Source: Patiria pectinifera
Lineage: Eukaryota > Echinodermata > Asteroidea > Valvatida > Asterinidae
Length of the DNA stretch: 64,000 nt
Assembly (NCBI GenBank): GCA_029964075.1
Contig: CM057135.1
Coordinates: 5,813,001 to 5,877,000, forward strand
Direction: 5' to 3'
Shown here: piece by piece, positions 11,348 through 22,720 of the stretch
Numbering within the stretch: position 1 is the stretch's first letter
Layout of the letters: every line of letters starts with the position of its first letter
Notes under the pieces: generated by a model
What the model was told of the DNA's origin: nothing
Seen by the model: the letters and a program-made list of their open reading frames with translations, nothing else
Databases searched by the model: none
Translations under genes and position numbers: made by a program

Positions 11348-12370
11348 ATTGAGCGTTATCCGCTTCCAGGAGTGGAGGATGTCTTTGCTAATCTTTCCGG
11401 CGGCCAAATATACAGCAAGCTTGATTTGCGTCAAGCATACTTGCACATGGTCATCAATGCGGAGTCCAGAAAGTTGCTGACTATCAACACGCATAAGGGT
11501 CTGTTCGTCTACAACAGACTACCTTTTGGCATCGCGTCTGCGCTAGCCATGTGGCAGAGAAGCATGGAACACGTACTCAAGGCATACCTGGAGTCCAGTG
11601 CATCTTGGATGACATGATTATCACAGGCCGCAATGATGAAGAACACCTCAGTAATCTGAGAAGGGTCCTTGACGTGCTGAAGGCCTGTGGACTGCGCTTG
11701 AACAAAGTGAAATGCGAAGTCTTCAGGTGAAAAATGATCTTCTGTGGGCACGAGATAACTCATAAAGGCTTGAACAAAACCCAAGACAAGGTTCATGCCG
11801 TCAGAAATGCTCAACGACCCACCAGTGTGAGCCAATTTGCGTTCGTTCCTGGGCCTGGTAAACTACTACCACCGGTTCCTACCCAACTTGGCGACTGAGC
11901 TACATCCACTGAATGAGCTCCTGCAGAAGAACCACCCCTACTTGTGAGAAGGCGTTCGAGAAGGCCAAGTCCTTAATCACGGCAGATGAGGTCTTGACAC
12001 ACTATGATCCAAACCTTCCAGTGAAACTAGCGTGTGACGCCTCACCCTATGGTCTTGGCGCTGTTATGTCACGTCATGCCTGATGGTTCAGAACGCCCTG
12101 TCGCCTACGCATCTCGTACACTGACGACTGCAGAACGCATTTTTTTCTTCTCACATTGACAAGGAGGCACTTGCGTTGGCGTGGGGAGTGAAGAAGTTCA
12201 ATCTGTACCTATGTGGACGGAAATTCACCCTGGTGACAGATCACCAACCAATTACCTCGATCTTCAATCCCACGAAGAGCACTCCTTCAACTGCTGCTGC
12301 ACAACTTGCGAGGTATGCGATTTTCCTTGGTAGTCATGTTACACCATCGAATAAAAAACACTGCTAAGCA
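11348..12370 (+). pseudogene. Ty3-A reverse transcriptase (continued) and RNase H
   Basis: The RT resumes with YPLPGVEDVF and SKLDLRQAYLHMVI (motif A), then FVYNRLPFGIASA. Near 11605 is CILDDMIITG, the YxDD box with its first residue changed. RNase H follows with KLACDASPYGLGAV (about 12030) and FTLVTDHQPI (about 12225-12250). Stops and frameshifts at about 11617, 11730, 11830 and 12080-12170 break the protein. Together these domains would convert the element RNA to DNA. Confidence 0.8.
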
Positions 12371-13816
12371 CTGCAGCGCTGACGGGCTATCCAAATTACC
12401 CTTGGGCGAGACCGTGTCTGAACCAGCGGATCCTGACGACATACTCCAGGTGTCCCAACTAGAGACACTACCCGTCTCCAGTAGTGATGTTCGCAGAGAA
12501 ACAGCCAGAGACAAAACGCTTGCCAAGGTGTTCGAGTATACCATGAGGGGATGGCCTTCAGACACCGATCCAAGCCTAGCAGCATACCACAGTCGCAGAA
12601 ACGAAATCACAGTGCACGATAATTGCTTGATGTGGGGACTTCGTGTCATAGTCCCTGGCAAATTGCCTGCACAAGTCCTAGAGAAGTTACACGAGGGTCA
12701 TCTCGGAGTAGTGTAGATGAAATCTCTCTCTCGAGGTTTTGCTTGGTGGCCGGGAATTGACCATGACATTGAGCAACTAGCCAAAGAATTCTCTGGTTGC
12801 CAGAAAACCCAACGTTACCCAACTCTAGTTCCACTTCATACCTGGGAATTGCTTGCGAAACCGTGGCAGAGAATACACGTCGACTACGCTGGCCCATTCT
12901 TGGGACAGATGTTCCTGGTAGTTGTTGATGCGCATTCAAAATGGCCGGAAGTTATCCAGACTACCACTGCGACATCAAGCCAGACCATGGACATATTCGC
13001 AGGGGCATATTCGCACAACATGGTGTCCCTGAGCAACTTGTTAGTGACAACGGTCCCCAGTTCAAGTCAGAGGTGTTCGAAACCTTCCTGAAACGCAATG
13101 GGGTGAAGCACATAACTTCAGCTCCTTACCATCCAGCGACAAATGGACTTGCCGAGCGCTTCGTCCAAGCCTTCGAGAATGGATGCAAATCGATGGAAGG
13201 GGAGAAGAAAGTGTCAGTAAAGCAAAAAGTGTGCAGTTTTCTCCTTGCTTACCGCAATGCACCACATGCTACCACTGGTCGTTCTCTAGCGTTCCTTCTC
13301 ATGGGTCGAAACCTCCGATCCAGACTTGACATCATCAAACCAGATATCCGTAAACGCGTCGCTCGTAAACAACTGGAACAGTCAATTTATCACAAATCCG
13401 GGAAGACCACTCGAAACCTGCACACAGGTCAACCTGTGCTCGCTTGCAACTATCGAGACAGTCAGAAGTGGATTCCAGGCATAATCTACTTTCAAACTGG
13501 CCCACTCGCATACGAAGTTCGAGTTGGCCCCGACTCCATCTGGCGCAGACACATCGACCAACTTCTTGATGTCGACACTGGGAAGCCTTTCTTCTTCAAC
13601 CAGCAGCCAGATCCTGTACCCCCACTTGTCCCTGATACCAGTGACCAGATGACTCCCAATCGTCCAGTACCTACTTCACCAACACATACAACTACCGATA
13701 TCCAGCCCAGCGCAGAGCAACCATCTGTTGTACCAGAGACAGCCACAGAACCACCTAGCACTGAGAGATGCTACCCCCAGAGGAAGCGGAAACCACCGGA
13801 TAGACTGGATCTCTAA
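12371..13816 (+). pseudogene. Ty3-A integrase
   Basis: The N-terminal zinc region is HEGHLGVV, then a stop at 12714-12716, then EFSGCQK, where the usual first Cys of the CxxC pair is Phe. Catalytic core residues are in HVDYAGPF, SDNGPQFKSE and GLAERFVQAF (the DDE triad). A frameshift near 12990-13020 moves the core into the 12941-13816 frame. The C-terminal part ends with a Pro-rich tail and KRKPPDRLDL before the stop. The family joins element cDNA to the genome. Confidence 0.8.
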
Positions 13817-15009
13817 ACCCCATACACAGTACACAACAGAAAAGCTTAAAAACTCGGTAAAGCTATTGACATCTGCACTGCAGCAGAGTTGACAAGCCAA
13901 CATCTCACCAAGCTAAAACCCCAGAAAAATGTACATGCGGCCTAAGCCCGAATGCGTCTGGCCGTACAGTACTATCGCAAGCTCTGTAGTACGGCCAGAC
14001 GCTCAATGCTTCCAAAAAGACTGTGTTCTTTTCCCCGCTGATGTAGCGATTTTGCTACAGATTTTGATCGAGATTATCTTTTCATCCAGGACACAATTTT
14101 CAAAAGTTAAGGTTCTTAGTCGTAGAGCAACTCATACCTTTTCGAAAAAACGTTCTTTGAATTCAATATTTTCATCCATCTGGCCAAAAGACGACTTTTA
14201 GTCATCATCTTCCACAAATATCGTCCTGAAAATGTCCTCCATGCGATTTCAAAATGGCGGCCGCGTTGTAATGTATGCATTATGCGAGCGTGCTTGGGTA
14301 AGATAATGAATATGCATCATAGTTTTATGCCTGTTTTTTTCCCCGGCTATAACGCCCGTGTTAGCTGTAAGTGCCAGAAGCGGTTTCAGTGGCAAATTTG
14401 AAGGACCTCGTGGATTTGATATCAGCCCAACATAGTTGGCTTAGATGGTACCCATGGTTCCAATCATGATATTACTTTACTCACAAGTACTGTGCATCGT
14501 CTTTTCATTCGTGAAGAGTCGCTGCGAGACACAATGGGGTGTGCATTGGAACGGGGTACATGGGGACCTGAACAGTGATGTTTGAAGCCAATCTCTGGAT
14601 TTTAAAATTGTGTACCATACCCAAATTAACTTTACAAATTACTTGATGATGCTCGCAAAAGTTCTACTTTGCACCCTTCAGCTTTAAAATCCTTCAGATA
14701 TATTCCGGGACTGAATTTTGGGGTTGGACTTATTGAACCGGTACACGGATACCCCTGTTTTCAGTTAATAGGATATCCGGTTTCAGTTAATGCACATATT
14801 AAATTAAACATGCAGACTTTGTTCGCAACAAAAAAAGACATCAAGCTACAGTTAGAAACTGAACTTTGAAAATGTTGGAAATGATTTGGTGGAGAAAATC
14901 ACATTTATACTTTTTGGAAACCAAACTCTCCTTAAAACTTTACATTAATCAATGTGCAAAAGACCCCACAAGCATGCCCTCTTGAACAAAAATTATGTTT
15001 TACAGCCTA
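13817..15009. other. Unassigned sequence between Ty3-A and ISL2EU
   Basis: No coding sequence is recognised. The first 100 bp probably belong to the 3' untranslated part of Ty3-A. A strong hairpin occurs at 13954-14002. The remainder shows nothing I can assign. Confidence 0.4.
13954..14002. repeat. 14 bp perfect hairpin stem
   Basis: GCGTCTGGCCGTAC at 13954-13967 is complementary to GTACGGCCAGACGC at 13989-14002, with a 21 bp loop. It may be a small palindromic element or the paired termini of one. No target duplication was identified. Confidence 0.6.
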
Positions 15010-15076
15010 TACACGAATCCGGCGAGATTACTCAAACGCTTGAGGGCGCCCTACTAAAGGTCGCTGCGGTGTATAC
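15010..15076 (+). repeat. ISL2EU left terminal inverted repeat
   Basis: This segment is about 88 percent identical by eye to the reverse complement of 37548-37614, including the GCTTGAGGGCGCCCT core. It is 22.5 kb from its partner because of nested insertions. Confidence 0.85.
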
Positions 15077-15388
15077 CGCCCATACCGCCCGCGCGGTTCG
15101 AATGTATTTAATAAGTATGGAAGTCAACACAAAATTATGAATGTTTACAGTTATATTGCTTCAAACTTATCATCTTGTTAACAAAAGGGACACTTGGGTC
15201 GGCGTATGTACTTTCATTTGAGTTTTGACTTGCATAATTTGCAAAGAGATATTTTGACATGACCTGATGACCACCGATTAATAAAAATTAAAACAACATA
15301 TGATAATGGGAATTGGAGGGTTTGCATTGTGTTACTGTAGTTCAACGTCCATGTATAATGTGCACAGTTTCATAAAGTTCATGAAAAA
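15073..15388 (+). other. ISL2EU left subterminal region, 5' side of the SWIM/YqaJ gene
   Basis: Non-coding by inspection. It precedes the Ty3-B insertion and is continuous with the sequence that resumes at 28069. It should hold the promoter and first exon or 5' UTR of the SWIM/YqaJ gene, but I cannot define an exon. Confidence 0.4.
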
Positions 15389-15927
15389 TGTAGTATATCG
15401 CTGTGAAGCGAGGGGCGGGTATAGATCTTCGCTGGACTCGAACAAAAACATACGCTGTTTCTGTTTCACAATTATTTTGGAGCCATTTCTTTAGGCCAAC
15501 AAAAAAGTCTCCGGTTTCTGGTATGGAGCTTGCCCAAAAAGTGGTGCGGCGACGCGGCTTTTTTTTTTTTTACCTGCTTTTTTTGCTTCAAATGTCGGCT
15601 GATGACTGCAAATGGTGTCCGATTAAATTTAGTGCAAATATTATGGGAGACCAGAGAGGCCACATAAAGCTTATTATATTTCGCCAACTCCGGAGAGACT
15701 CACCCTGAAGATTGTTTCTCGTATTGCAATCTGATCCACCCTTAGAAGCTAATAGAACGTACCTCGTTAGCATAACAAAAGGTCCTTCACGGCGTGGTAG
15801 TGAAGCTGCGTTCTCCCAGGGTATCTGTGTCTTTGTTTTTTTGTGTCGCAGTCTATCCACACGCTTTTATCTTGCTCGCGTTCTAAACGACAACTTTCCG
15901 TGATAAATTACAAGGATTTACTCTCTC

Positions 15928-17259
15928 ATGCCGAAGTCTCGTCAGAGTTTTCCTTCAGCTCCGTGCACGGTGTCTCGACCCCCTGACGATGAGAAACGGA
16001 TCTCCATGCCCAAAGCCCCCTGCAGGTGCAACAGATCCGCGGCCTAGTACTTCGTCAGCTCCGTCTGGTACTGGCCCTGGTGCGCCGCGCCCACCGACTA
16101 CAGCTCAACCGCACTTTACACAGTTCCCCGCTCAGTCGTGCTACTGGTACCCTCAGCCACTATCAGCTCCCTGGGGAACCCCTGGTGGCCCTGGCCCGTC
16201 AACGATGCCTGCTGGTTTATTCAATCAGTGGGGCATCCCTGTCCAGCATTTTCCGCAGCCGATCGATACAGCGGTCTCTCGGAGCAGCCTCCCGCTAGCG
16301 CTCCAACTCTGACGGCTCGTGGCTCACATGCACAGCGCCCTTTTGCTGCTGCGGCTGATGACGGCGGCCATCTTGAAATTGTCAACGTTAGTGACGACGA
16401 GTCTGAGTCCTCCTTTTCCGCAGTTTCTACTGCCGGTAGAGAGCCCTTTCGCATTCCTCACAAGAAATACACAGGTATAAATCCTTTCTCAGAGAAGGTG
16501 ATTTCATGGTGGGAAGAACTGAGAACCCACAAGTTGTCCTCCGACGATTATAAAGAGGAAATTTCACCGTACAACGTCCCGTCGGGCCAGGGAAAATTCT
16601 TTTCCGCCCCGGAACTTCCGTCTGGTTTGAAGAAGGTGTTCAAACTGGTAAATTCCTCAACCATTAACAGTGGTGAGAAGTTGAGAGCTTCCCATACTCA
16701 TATCCTCGAGGCAATCAAACCCTTGCTACGCCTTTTTGACGCAGTTACAGATGACGAGTGCCCCAATGAAGTTCCTAAAGAACTTGTCCAGGATCATCTT
16801 TCGTCGGCCATTATTTTACTCGGCTCTGGCAGTCCAGGGCTCGCCTTCGCGAGACAACATGCATTTGATGACATTGTCGACCGCAAGTTTGATGTCCTCA
16901 AGAAGAACCCTCCTTCGTTAGGTGAACTCTTCGGATCATCCTTGATAAAGGACATTGAGGAGACAGAAAAGGTCAACAAATTGGCCTCCAAAGTCACGGG
17001 CACAGGCGGAAAATCTCAGCAGTCTAACCCTTCTAAGGATAGACGTTTCACGCCTTATCAACTGGCCTCCAGATCGTTCAGAGGGCGTCGCCCATCGCGG
17101 GGTGCCTACAATCGCTTCCCAGGTAGGAATTACCAACAGTTCAACGATTTCCCAAGATCGCGAAATCCCAAGACGGGATTAGAAGAGTATCTTCAGAAGA
17201 GTATCTTTAGAAGAGTATCTTCAGAGAACCCGACATCACAGAGGTACTGGTTCTTCTAG
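15928..17259 (+). pseudogene. DIRS gag-like protein
   Basis: The 16138-17259 frame gives a 373-residue protein. It has an acidic segment (VNVSDDESESSF), a helical middle part (SGLKKVFKLVNSSTINSGEK; HDLSSAII-like region near 16790) and a basic Arg/Gly-rich tail (RSFRGRRPSRGAYNRFPG) suited to nucleic-acid binding. A Pro-rich N-terminal part lies in another frame at about 15989-16290, and a plausible ATG is at 15928. At least two frameshifts separate these parts. The assignment comes mainly from its position before the recombinase inside DIRS repeats. Confidence 0.6.
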
Positions 17260-17573
17260 GATGACCCAGCTTTTCCTCTCCCATTCAAAGCCATTCCATC
17301 CGATGGTCCCCTCAACAATTTCTAGATGGTTGAAAGACTTAAAGTCTCAGTCTGGCATTGATACATCACAGTGCAAGTACTTTAGCCGCAGCTCGAGCTG
17401 GGGTCTCCACAAGTGAAATTTTAAAAACAGCAGACTGGTCATCAGCCTCTACCTTTGCCAATTTCTTCCACAGACAACTCCCTCTGTCAGACTTTGGAGG
17501 TGCTGTGCTGTCATCGGCAACACAACAGCTTAAAGTCTACAGGGTGAGTCTCTCCGGAGCTGGCGAAATATAA
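17260..17573 (+). pseudogene. DIRS tyrosine recombinase, C-terminal remnant
   Basis: The frame at 17358-17573 reads HHSASTLAAARAGVSTSEIL then KTADWSSASTFANFFHR. This matches the C-terminal helix and Tyr-bearing region of DIRS/Ngaro tyrosine recombinases (the family motif region runs HxxR...W.S..TF..FY). Here the expected Tyr is replaced by Phe-His (ANFFHR), and the upstream part with the first catalytic Arg is missing. The recombinase would integrate circular cDNA without target duplication. Confidence 0.75.
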
Positions 17574-18396
17574 TTCCCCAATTATGTAAAGTACTTACCT
17601 GCAATATAATTGGAATTATATGAGACAATGGAGGAGAGACTCAACCTCCCTCCCTTTTTTCTTCATTTTCTTACTGCAGATAACCCGCCCGAGTAATTCT
17701 GGTTGGTTTCCGATGAGGTTTACCTTACTACCGTTACCTTACTACTAGCTTCAAAAAGACACAGATACCCTGGGAGAACGCAGCTTCACTACCACGCCGG
17801 GAAGGACCTTTTGTTATGCTAATGAGGTACGTTGTATTAGCTTTTAAGGGTGGATCAGATTGCAATACGAGAAACAATCTGCAGGTTGAGTCTCTCCTCC
17901 ATTGTCTCATATAATTCCAATTATATTGCAGGTTAGTACTTTACATAATAAGGGAATTCTCTATCATAACCCCATCTAAAAACACGTTAAAATTGTGCAG
18001 CAGCAGGATTCCAGTCAAACCAGTGAGTTTGGCGGTTTTGAGACTTCATCTTTCATTGAATTTTTTTTTTTTCATTTTGCCGACGCGCATTGCTACGGCG
18101 ACGCGCGCGCATACCAGAAACCGGAGACTTTTTGGGGGGGCCTTATTCAATTTTCCTCCAGTTGTCCAACCATACTCCATGCTCCATCCCTCCTAGCCAT
18201 CCCAAGTAAATACAATTGTAACCACTTAGTGGGGCCCTGGCCACCTGTGGCCTGACCCGGTGACCTCGGCCCGTCTGCTCAGATACCGGTATATTTTTAG
18301 ATCGGCATCGGGACCGACTGGGAATCATATTTAGCGCCCTCTATTGATCATTATTTATGTCACAACCATAAGCCCTCTCTAAATAATTTCACCACA

Positions 18397-18902
18397 AACT
18401 CCCCTACTGGGACGATCGGCTCCCGAAGATCGATTGAATATTTTGGATTGACATCTAAACAGGTTCTAATTAACTGTAAATGAGAGAAACATTCTGTGAT
18501 TATCCTTGCAACAACTTATTAATGTTTAACAGCCTTCATCTAACAACAAACTTACAACTTATCATGAATTATAAACATTACTTAAATCGCTATTGTGAAC
18601 TTTTACATTTTCCTTCAACTTCAAACGCATATTGTTCCGATAACTACAAAACAAACAATAACAATCATGGGAAAGATCCCATGCCTGCTTATGTTATACA
18701 CTTGAAATCAAACTGCAGAACGTCTGCTAACAATAATCTTAAAACTACCAGATACGAAACTCAAAGAATTTCAACAGCTGTCGAAGAGCCATCTCATACA
18801 GTAACATCTCCCTTTTTTTAGTGCAAGAACCATCGAATAACTTTGATTTCTTATCTCTTACAATATGACATTTCTGACGGCAACATAAATGTATTCCGAA
18901 AT
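18397..18902. other. Ty3-B 3' untranslated stretch
   Basis: Between the polypurine tract and the SGNH ORF. AT-rich. A plus-strand ORF of 113 codons (18480-18821) is rich in Asn and Ser, runs against the element and has no recognisable motif. Confidence 0.4.
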
Positions 18903-19487
18903 TTATACCCAAATGCGAGATTCAAAGAACTTCACCAACTGCCGCAATGTTCTTTCATACTGTGCCATTCCGGCCGCATTTAGGTGAACGCCGTCGAGGT
19001 TATACCGAGGATTTCTCAGTCCCCTATGCTGCCATAACCACCAGCGATCTTCAAGAAAAGGTGACAGTTGCATAAGATCATTGAATCTCTCCACCCGATT
19101 ATTATTAAATTCTTCAAGTGAAACCTGGCCGCCCCGTAAACTTCCCGTCCGAGGCATCACTGGTAGAAACACTATTACCTCTGGATTAATGTCCCTCTTG
19201 GTTAACTCTTGTACAAACTGACTAACTAGAGAATGGACTCGCTCATGTTCCATTTCTTTTGCGCATAAATTATTTGTACCCGAATCTAAGATTAAAACTG
19301 AAGGGTTGGCCTTCCGTAGAGAATCAAAGTACTTTTAAGATCTTGCCTGGATTCTACCTAGAGTGAGACCGCCCTCACCAATACACGTGACAGAAACTAC
19401 ACCACGTTTTAACTCGATTTCAAACTGAAAACCTCGTTTCTTCTGCAAGCGTTTCACAAAACTGTGCCCGAAGAGGACAAAACCCAT
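18903..19487 (-). pseudogene. SGNH/GDSL-hydrolase-like ORF at the env position of Ty3-B
   Basis: Starting at an ATG at 19487 the frame is open for 194 codons except for one TAA near 19336. The N-terminus MGFVLFGHSFVKRL corresponds to SGNH block I (GHS in place of GDS). LDSGTNNLC corresponds to block III (GxNx). The C-terminal DGVHLNAAGMAQYERTL corresponds to block V, with catalytic Asp and His three residues apart. The blocks are correctly ordered and spaced. It lies 3' of integrase and inside the LTRs, where env or accessory genes sit. The family cleaves esters or glycans; its role here is unknown. Confidence 0.75.
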
Positions 19488-19554
19488 TTTTTTCTAAAAC
19501 AATAAAATATTATTTGGGTAGGAAAGACAAAGTATCAAAGCCACTTTTCAATGC

Positions 19555-19828
19555 TCAAATCAAAGTTCCTACCAGCACTGACCACGTAAATGTCAGTCCG
19601 CCAGCGACCGGAATGCTCGGTGATGCTCTCCAGTCAGGCGTGTCATTGCGAAAACTGGATGCCCCAAGACTTTCCGACAAGACAGCTTCCTGACTTTCTG
19701 CAATCCACCGGGCAAACCAGACATACGCTAATGAAGAACCGGGAGGTGCTGTGAAGTCACGCGGGCACTCTGTGAGAGCTGGATACCCCAGTCCTTCCCC
19801 AGATTTATCACCAAAGACTTTCTGCGGC
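19555..19828 (-). other. Open minus-strand stretch upstream of the SGNH ORF
   Basis: About 90 codons are open, starting after an in-frame TGA. A possible splice acceptor (TTCTGAACAG) precedes GGCCGCAGAAAG. Residues include SSLAYVWFARWIAESQEAVL and end at a TGA at 19555-19557. The composition looks protein-like but I recognise no family. It might be an upstream exon of the SGNH reading frame. Confidence 0.3.
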
Positions 19829-19922
19829 CCTGTTCAGAATAAACAAAAATCCAAAAACATAAGTATTACCTTAACAATCACTAGTAATTTTACAAACTTA
19901 CGTCAAAGATTCAGGAATCAGA

Positions 19923-21231
19923 TTAACTTAGCACTGACCGAGGAAGATAGTACGGGTTTTCATGCACCCCTTTATTGACCCTTTGAGACTGACGCATGGG
20001 CAATGTCTCATCAGAGCCGCAACGTGGCTCCCCTACTTCTTCATTGGTAACCCCTCCAAGGTTTTCTATGGGTTCAGGGGCAAACTCCCAATCCGAATTG
20101 TCATCTGATTCGTCGCTATGTTTATCAGAGTCGGGATCACTCTCGGTCATGGGATCTATGCGCAAATTTTTCCTATTGATAGTCACCTCTGGTCCCCTGT
20201 CATTGGACGGATTTTATACACACCCCCGTGTTTATTTACCCAAGTCACCACATAGGGGTCATGCTCGTACTAATCTTGCAGCTTATGGCGGCCACTGAAG
20301 GCACATTTTTTGTTCAAAACCTGCGCGCCAATATTAATGGGCTTTGCATTAGCTTGAGAGTCATATGCCATCTTATTCTTGTTAGATCTCTTGACTACCC
20401 GGTCTCAAACAAGATCCCCAGCCCTGCCCAACAATTTAGACTGTTCATTAACAAAGTCTTGATCCCAGCTACTGTTGGACCGACCTAGCATTTGATCTAA
20501 AGGAATGGCGGGCTCTCGCCCAAACATCAGAGTGTAAGGTGCTATACCTGTTGTACAATGTGGGGTTGTGTTGTAAACGAATATAAGGTGGGGACGCATA
20601 GCTGGCCACTTCCGCCGCTCAGGCTCGTCTATTGATCTGATTAGCACGAACATGGAACGGTTAAACCGTTCGGCCTGAGCGTTGCCTTCCGGATGATACG
20701 GTGCATTTGTAGTTTTTTTACACCATACAGCGCGCATAGTTCTCTGACCACATCTCCCTCAAAGTTACGCCCCTGATCACTATGCAACCGATGTGGAATG
20801 CCAAATTTAGTGAACCGGTGATCTCTTAAGGCCCTTGCAACCGTAACTGCCAGCTGACTTTTACAGGGGACAGTTTGAACAAACTTTGTAAACACATCAG
20901 TCATTACGAGGACGTCCTCGTAACCAACGTGCCCTCGATCAACCTTTACAAAGTCGATAGCTAACACCTAAGGTGGCTTGAATGCAATAAGATGGCGCAA
21001 GGGTGTTCTTGTCTGGGGCTCAGCAGCCTTAGCTATAATACACTGCCTACATTTACCGACATGCTTACGCACAGCAGCTGCCATTTTGGGCCAATAAACC
21101 CTCCGTCTCAGCAGAGAGCAGGTTCTAGTTACACCCTGATGTCCCCACTTATCATGGCATCCTGTCATAGCTCTAGGCTGTAAACTCCTAGGCAACAGAA
21201 TTTGGTCTAATTTCCCATGCAAAGGATCCAC
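19923..21231 (-). pseudogene. Ty3-B integrase and pol C-terminus
   Basis: The zinc region HDKWGHQGVTRT...CRQCIIAKA lies at 20968-21231. Core motifs are AIDFVKVDRGH (first Asp), LHSDQGRNFEGD (second Asp) and EGNAQAERFNRSM (Glu), spread over two frames with breaks near 20640-20740 and 20968. The tail at 19923-20186 is acidic and ends MRQSQRVNKGVHENPYYL before TAA-like termination. All three catalytic residues survive, but stops and frameshifts disable it. Confidence 0.85.
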
Positions 21232-21509
21232 AACGCGACGGCAGAGAACGCCATATTGCTCAATGATTCGCGGCCATTGCCAGAGCCAAAACTTTACTTC
21301 CTCGGGCTCGTCACGCGCAGAATCGTAAGTCTCCCCATGTTTCCATTGTCATCCCAGCGCTTCCAAATGAACCTCAAAGTTGGATCTGCCCTTTGGAGAG
21401 CAGTCAACTGTTCGGCTGTCCATGATTGGAAAACACCAGGGGGCCCTACAGCCCTCTCAGTCCAATCTTCCGTCGGTTCTAGGTGTTTACGCGCCCTGAT
21501 ACGCCCTAA

Positions 21510-22720
21510 TTACACTATTGTGGAATGAACCTTATCTTGCATTACCTCTTCGGTCTTCTCGGGGGAGGAATGACCAGGGTAACGGATAAGGGTATCTGCA
21601 CAATGATTACTCATGCCCGACCTGAACTTTACCTCAAATGTGAAAGCTGCTAGCTGCGCAACCCAGCGCATTTCGCATGCGCCTAACTTTGCCGTTTTCA
21701 GATACGACAGGGGATTATTATCCGTCAGAACAGTAAAAGGAACCCCCAACAGGTAATCCCTATACTTGTCAACAACTGCCCATTTAAAGGCCAATAGTTC
21801 CTGTTTAAACGAACTATAGTCAGGATACTTGGCCTCAACGCCCCTTAACCCACGGCTACCATAAGCCACTGCGTGTCTCTTGCCATATTTATCATCTTGG
21901 CACAAACAGGCCCCATGCCCTTGCAGAGAGGCATCTACTTCGAACACAAACGAACGCAACTCCAGATGAAATTATGAGCCATGAATTTATTACTACCTTT
22001 TGCCAATGAGCGGACCCTTGCATGTAGTGGGGCCGCGATCTTTGAGAAGTCAAGAACAAAACGACGGTAGTACCCCGCCAGACCAAGGAAAGACCGTAGC
22101 TGAGCCGCTGTCTGAGGTACCGGCACTCTTGGATTCTCTTGATTTTGTCATCATCCACAGAAACGCCCTTGGATCCAACCACATGTCCCAGATAGGAATC
22201 TTCACTGCGAAACAACTTACACTTTTCGCCCTTAATCTTCAGTCCAAAGTCGGCCAACCTCCATAAAACCTTGTCCAATCTTTCGACATGATCTTCGACT
22301 GTAGGGGAAAATACTAAGATATCATTCAAGTAGATCAACAATTCTGAGAGGTTCATATCTCTTAAACACATTTCCATGACTCTCTGGAAGGTTTACCAAT
22401 CCAAACGGCATACGTGTGTACTCAAATAAAACGAATGGAACCAGGAATGCCGTCTTGCTAATAGACTCAGGGTCCATGGATACCTGGTGATATCCATGGG
22501 CCAAATTCAATGAGGAAAAATACTTTGCCCCCCGAAGTGCTTCAAGTGATTCCTCAATACGTGGTAATGGGAATGAGTCCCGAACCGTCTTGGCATTAAG
22601 CCGCCTATAATCAACACAAATGCGTAGGGACCCATCTTTCTTATGGACTAGTACAATGAAGCACGCAAAAGGACTTGTGCTTTTCTGAATGATCCCCTGA
22701 TCTAGGAATTTCTGTAACAA
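21510..22720 (-). pseudogene. Ty3-B reverse transcriptase and RNase H
   Basis: RT motifs include VHKKDGSLRICVDYRRLN, KYFSSLNLAHGYHQV (motif A, usually LDLA) and FEYTRMPFGL. The catalytic box reads LIYLNDILVFS: the first Asp of YxDD is Asn (codon AAT). RNase H follows at 21510-21959 with [12 protein letters not shown] and VLTDNNPLSYL. Frames change near 22320-22380 and 21890-21960. The YLND change alone would abolish polymerisation. Confidence 0.85.

Larger units (their letters stand above)
6575..13816 (+). mobile_element. Ty3-A, decayed LTR retrotransposon with nested insertions
   Basis: Plus-strand order is leader, gag with zinc knuckle, aspartic protease, reverse transcriptase, RNase H and integrase, the pol order of Ty3/gypsy elements. 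A telomere-repeat MITE (6959-7102) sits in the leader, and a LINE (about 8741-11345) splits the reverse transcriptase. The pol C-terminus (YPQRKRKPPDRLDL then stop) ends at 13816. No 3' LTR matching the presumed 5' LTR is visible downstream, so the 3' end has been lost. Several stops and frameshifts show it is inactive. Confidence 0.85.
15674..17960 (+). mobile_element. DIRS-like tyrosine-recombinase retrotransposon, internally deleted
   Basis: Inverted terminal repeats are visible: 15694-15835 matches the reverse complement of 17754-17898 (shared GTTTCTCGTATTGCAATCTG and CTTCACTACCACGCC). A second block near 17541-17650 is complementary to both outer ends (15674-15707 and about 17885-17957). 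That is the internal complementary region that defines DIRS elements. It encodes a gag-like protein and the C-terminus of a tyrosine recombinase. Reverse transcriptase, RNase H and methylase are absent, so a large internal deletion is inferred. Confidence 0.85.
15494..18142. mobile_element. Harbinger-like TIR element (TTA duplication) hosting a DIRS relic
   Basis: Left end GGCCAACAAAAAAGTCTCCG and right end, read inward, GGCCCCCCCAAAAAGTCTCC form an imperfect inverted repeat that continues through GGTTTCTGGTATG. The 3 bp TTA duplication and GGCC ends fit PIF/Harbinger. No Harbinger transposase is seen; nearly all of the interior is a DIRS-like retroelement (15674-17960). The outer part looks like a MITE of about 360 bp. 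Confidence 0.8.
15389..18396 (-). repeat. 3' LTR of Ty3-B, split by a Harbinger-like element
   Basis: 15389-15493 plus 18146-18396 align with the two parts of the intact LTR at 27718-28068. The split is at TTA, duplicated at 15491-15493 and 18143-18145. Net LTR length is about 356 bp against 351 bp for the other copy. By eye the copies differ by scattered substitutions, so the insertion of Ty3-B is not recent. Confidence 0.9.

Noticed and set aside
18480-18821. 113-codon Asn/Ser-rich ORF between the SGNH ORF and the 3' LTR
   Set aside because: Runs against the element, low-complexity composition and no motif.
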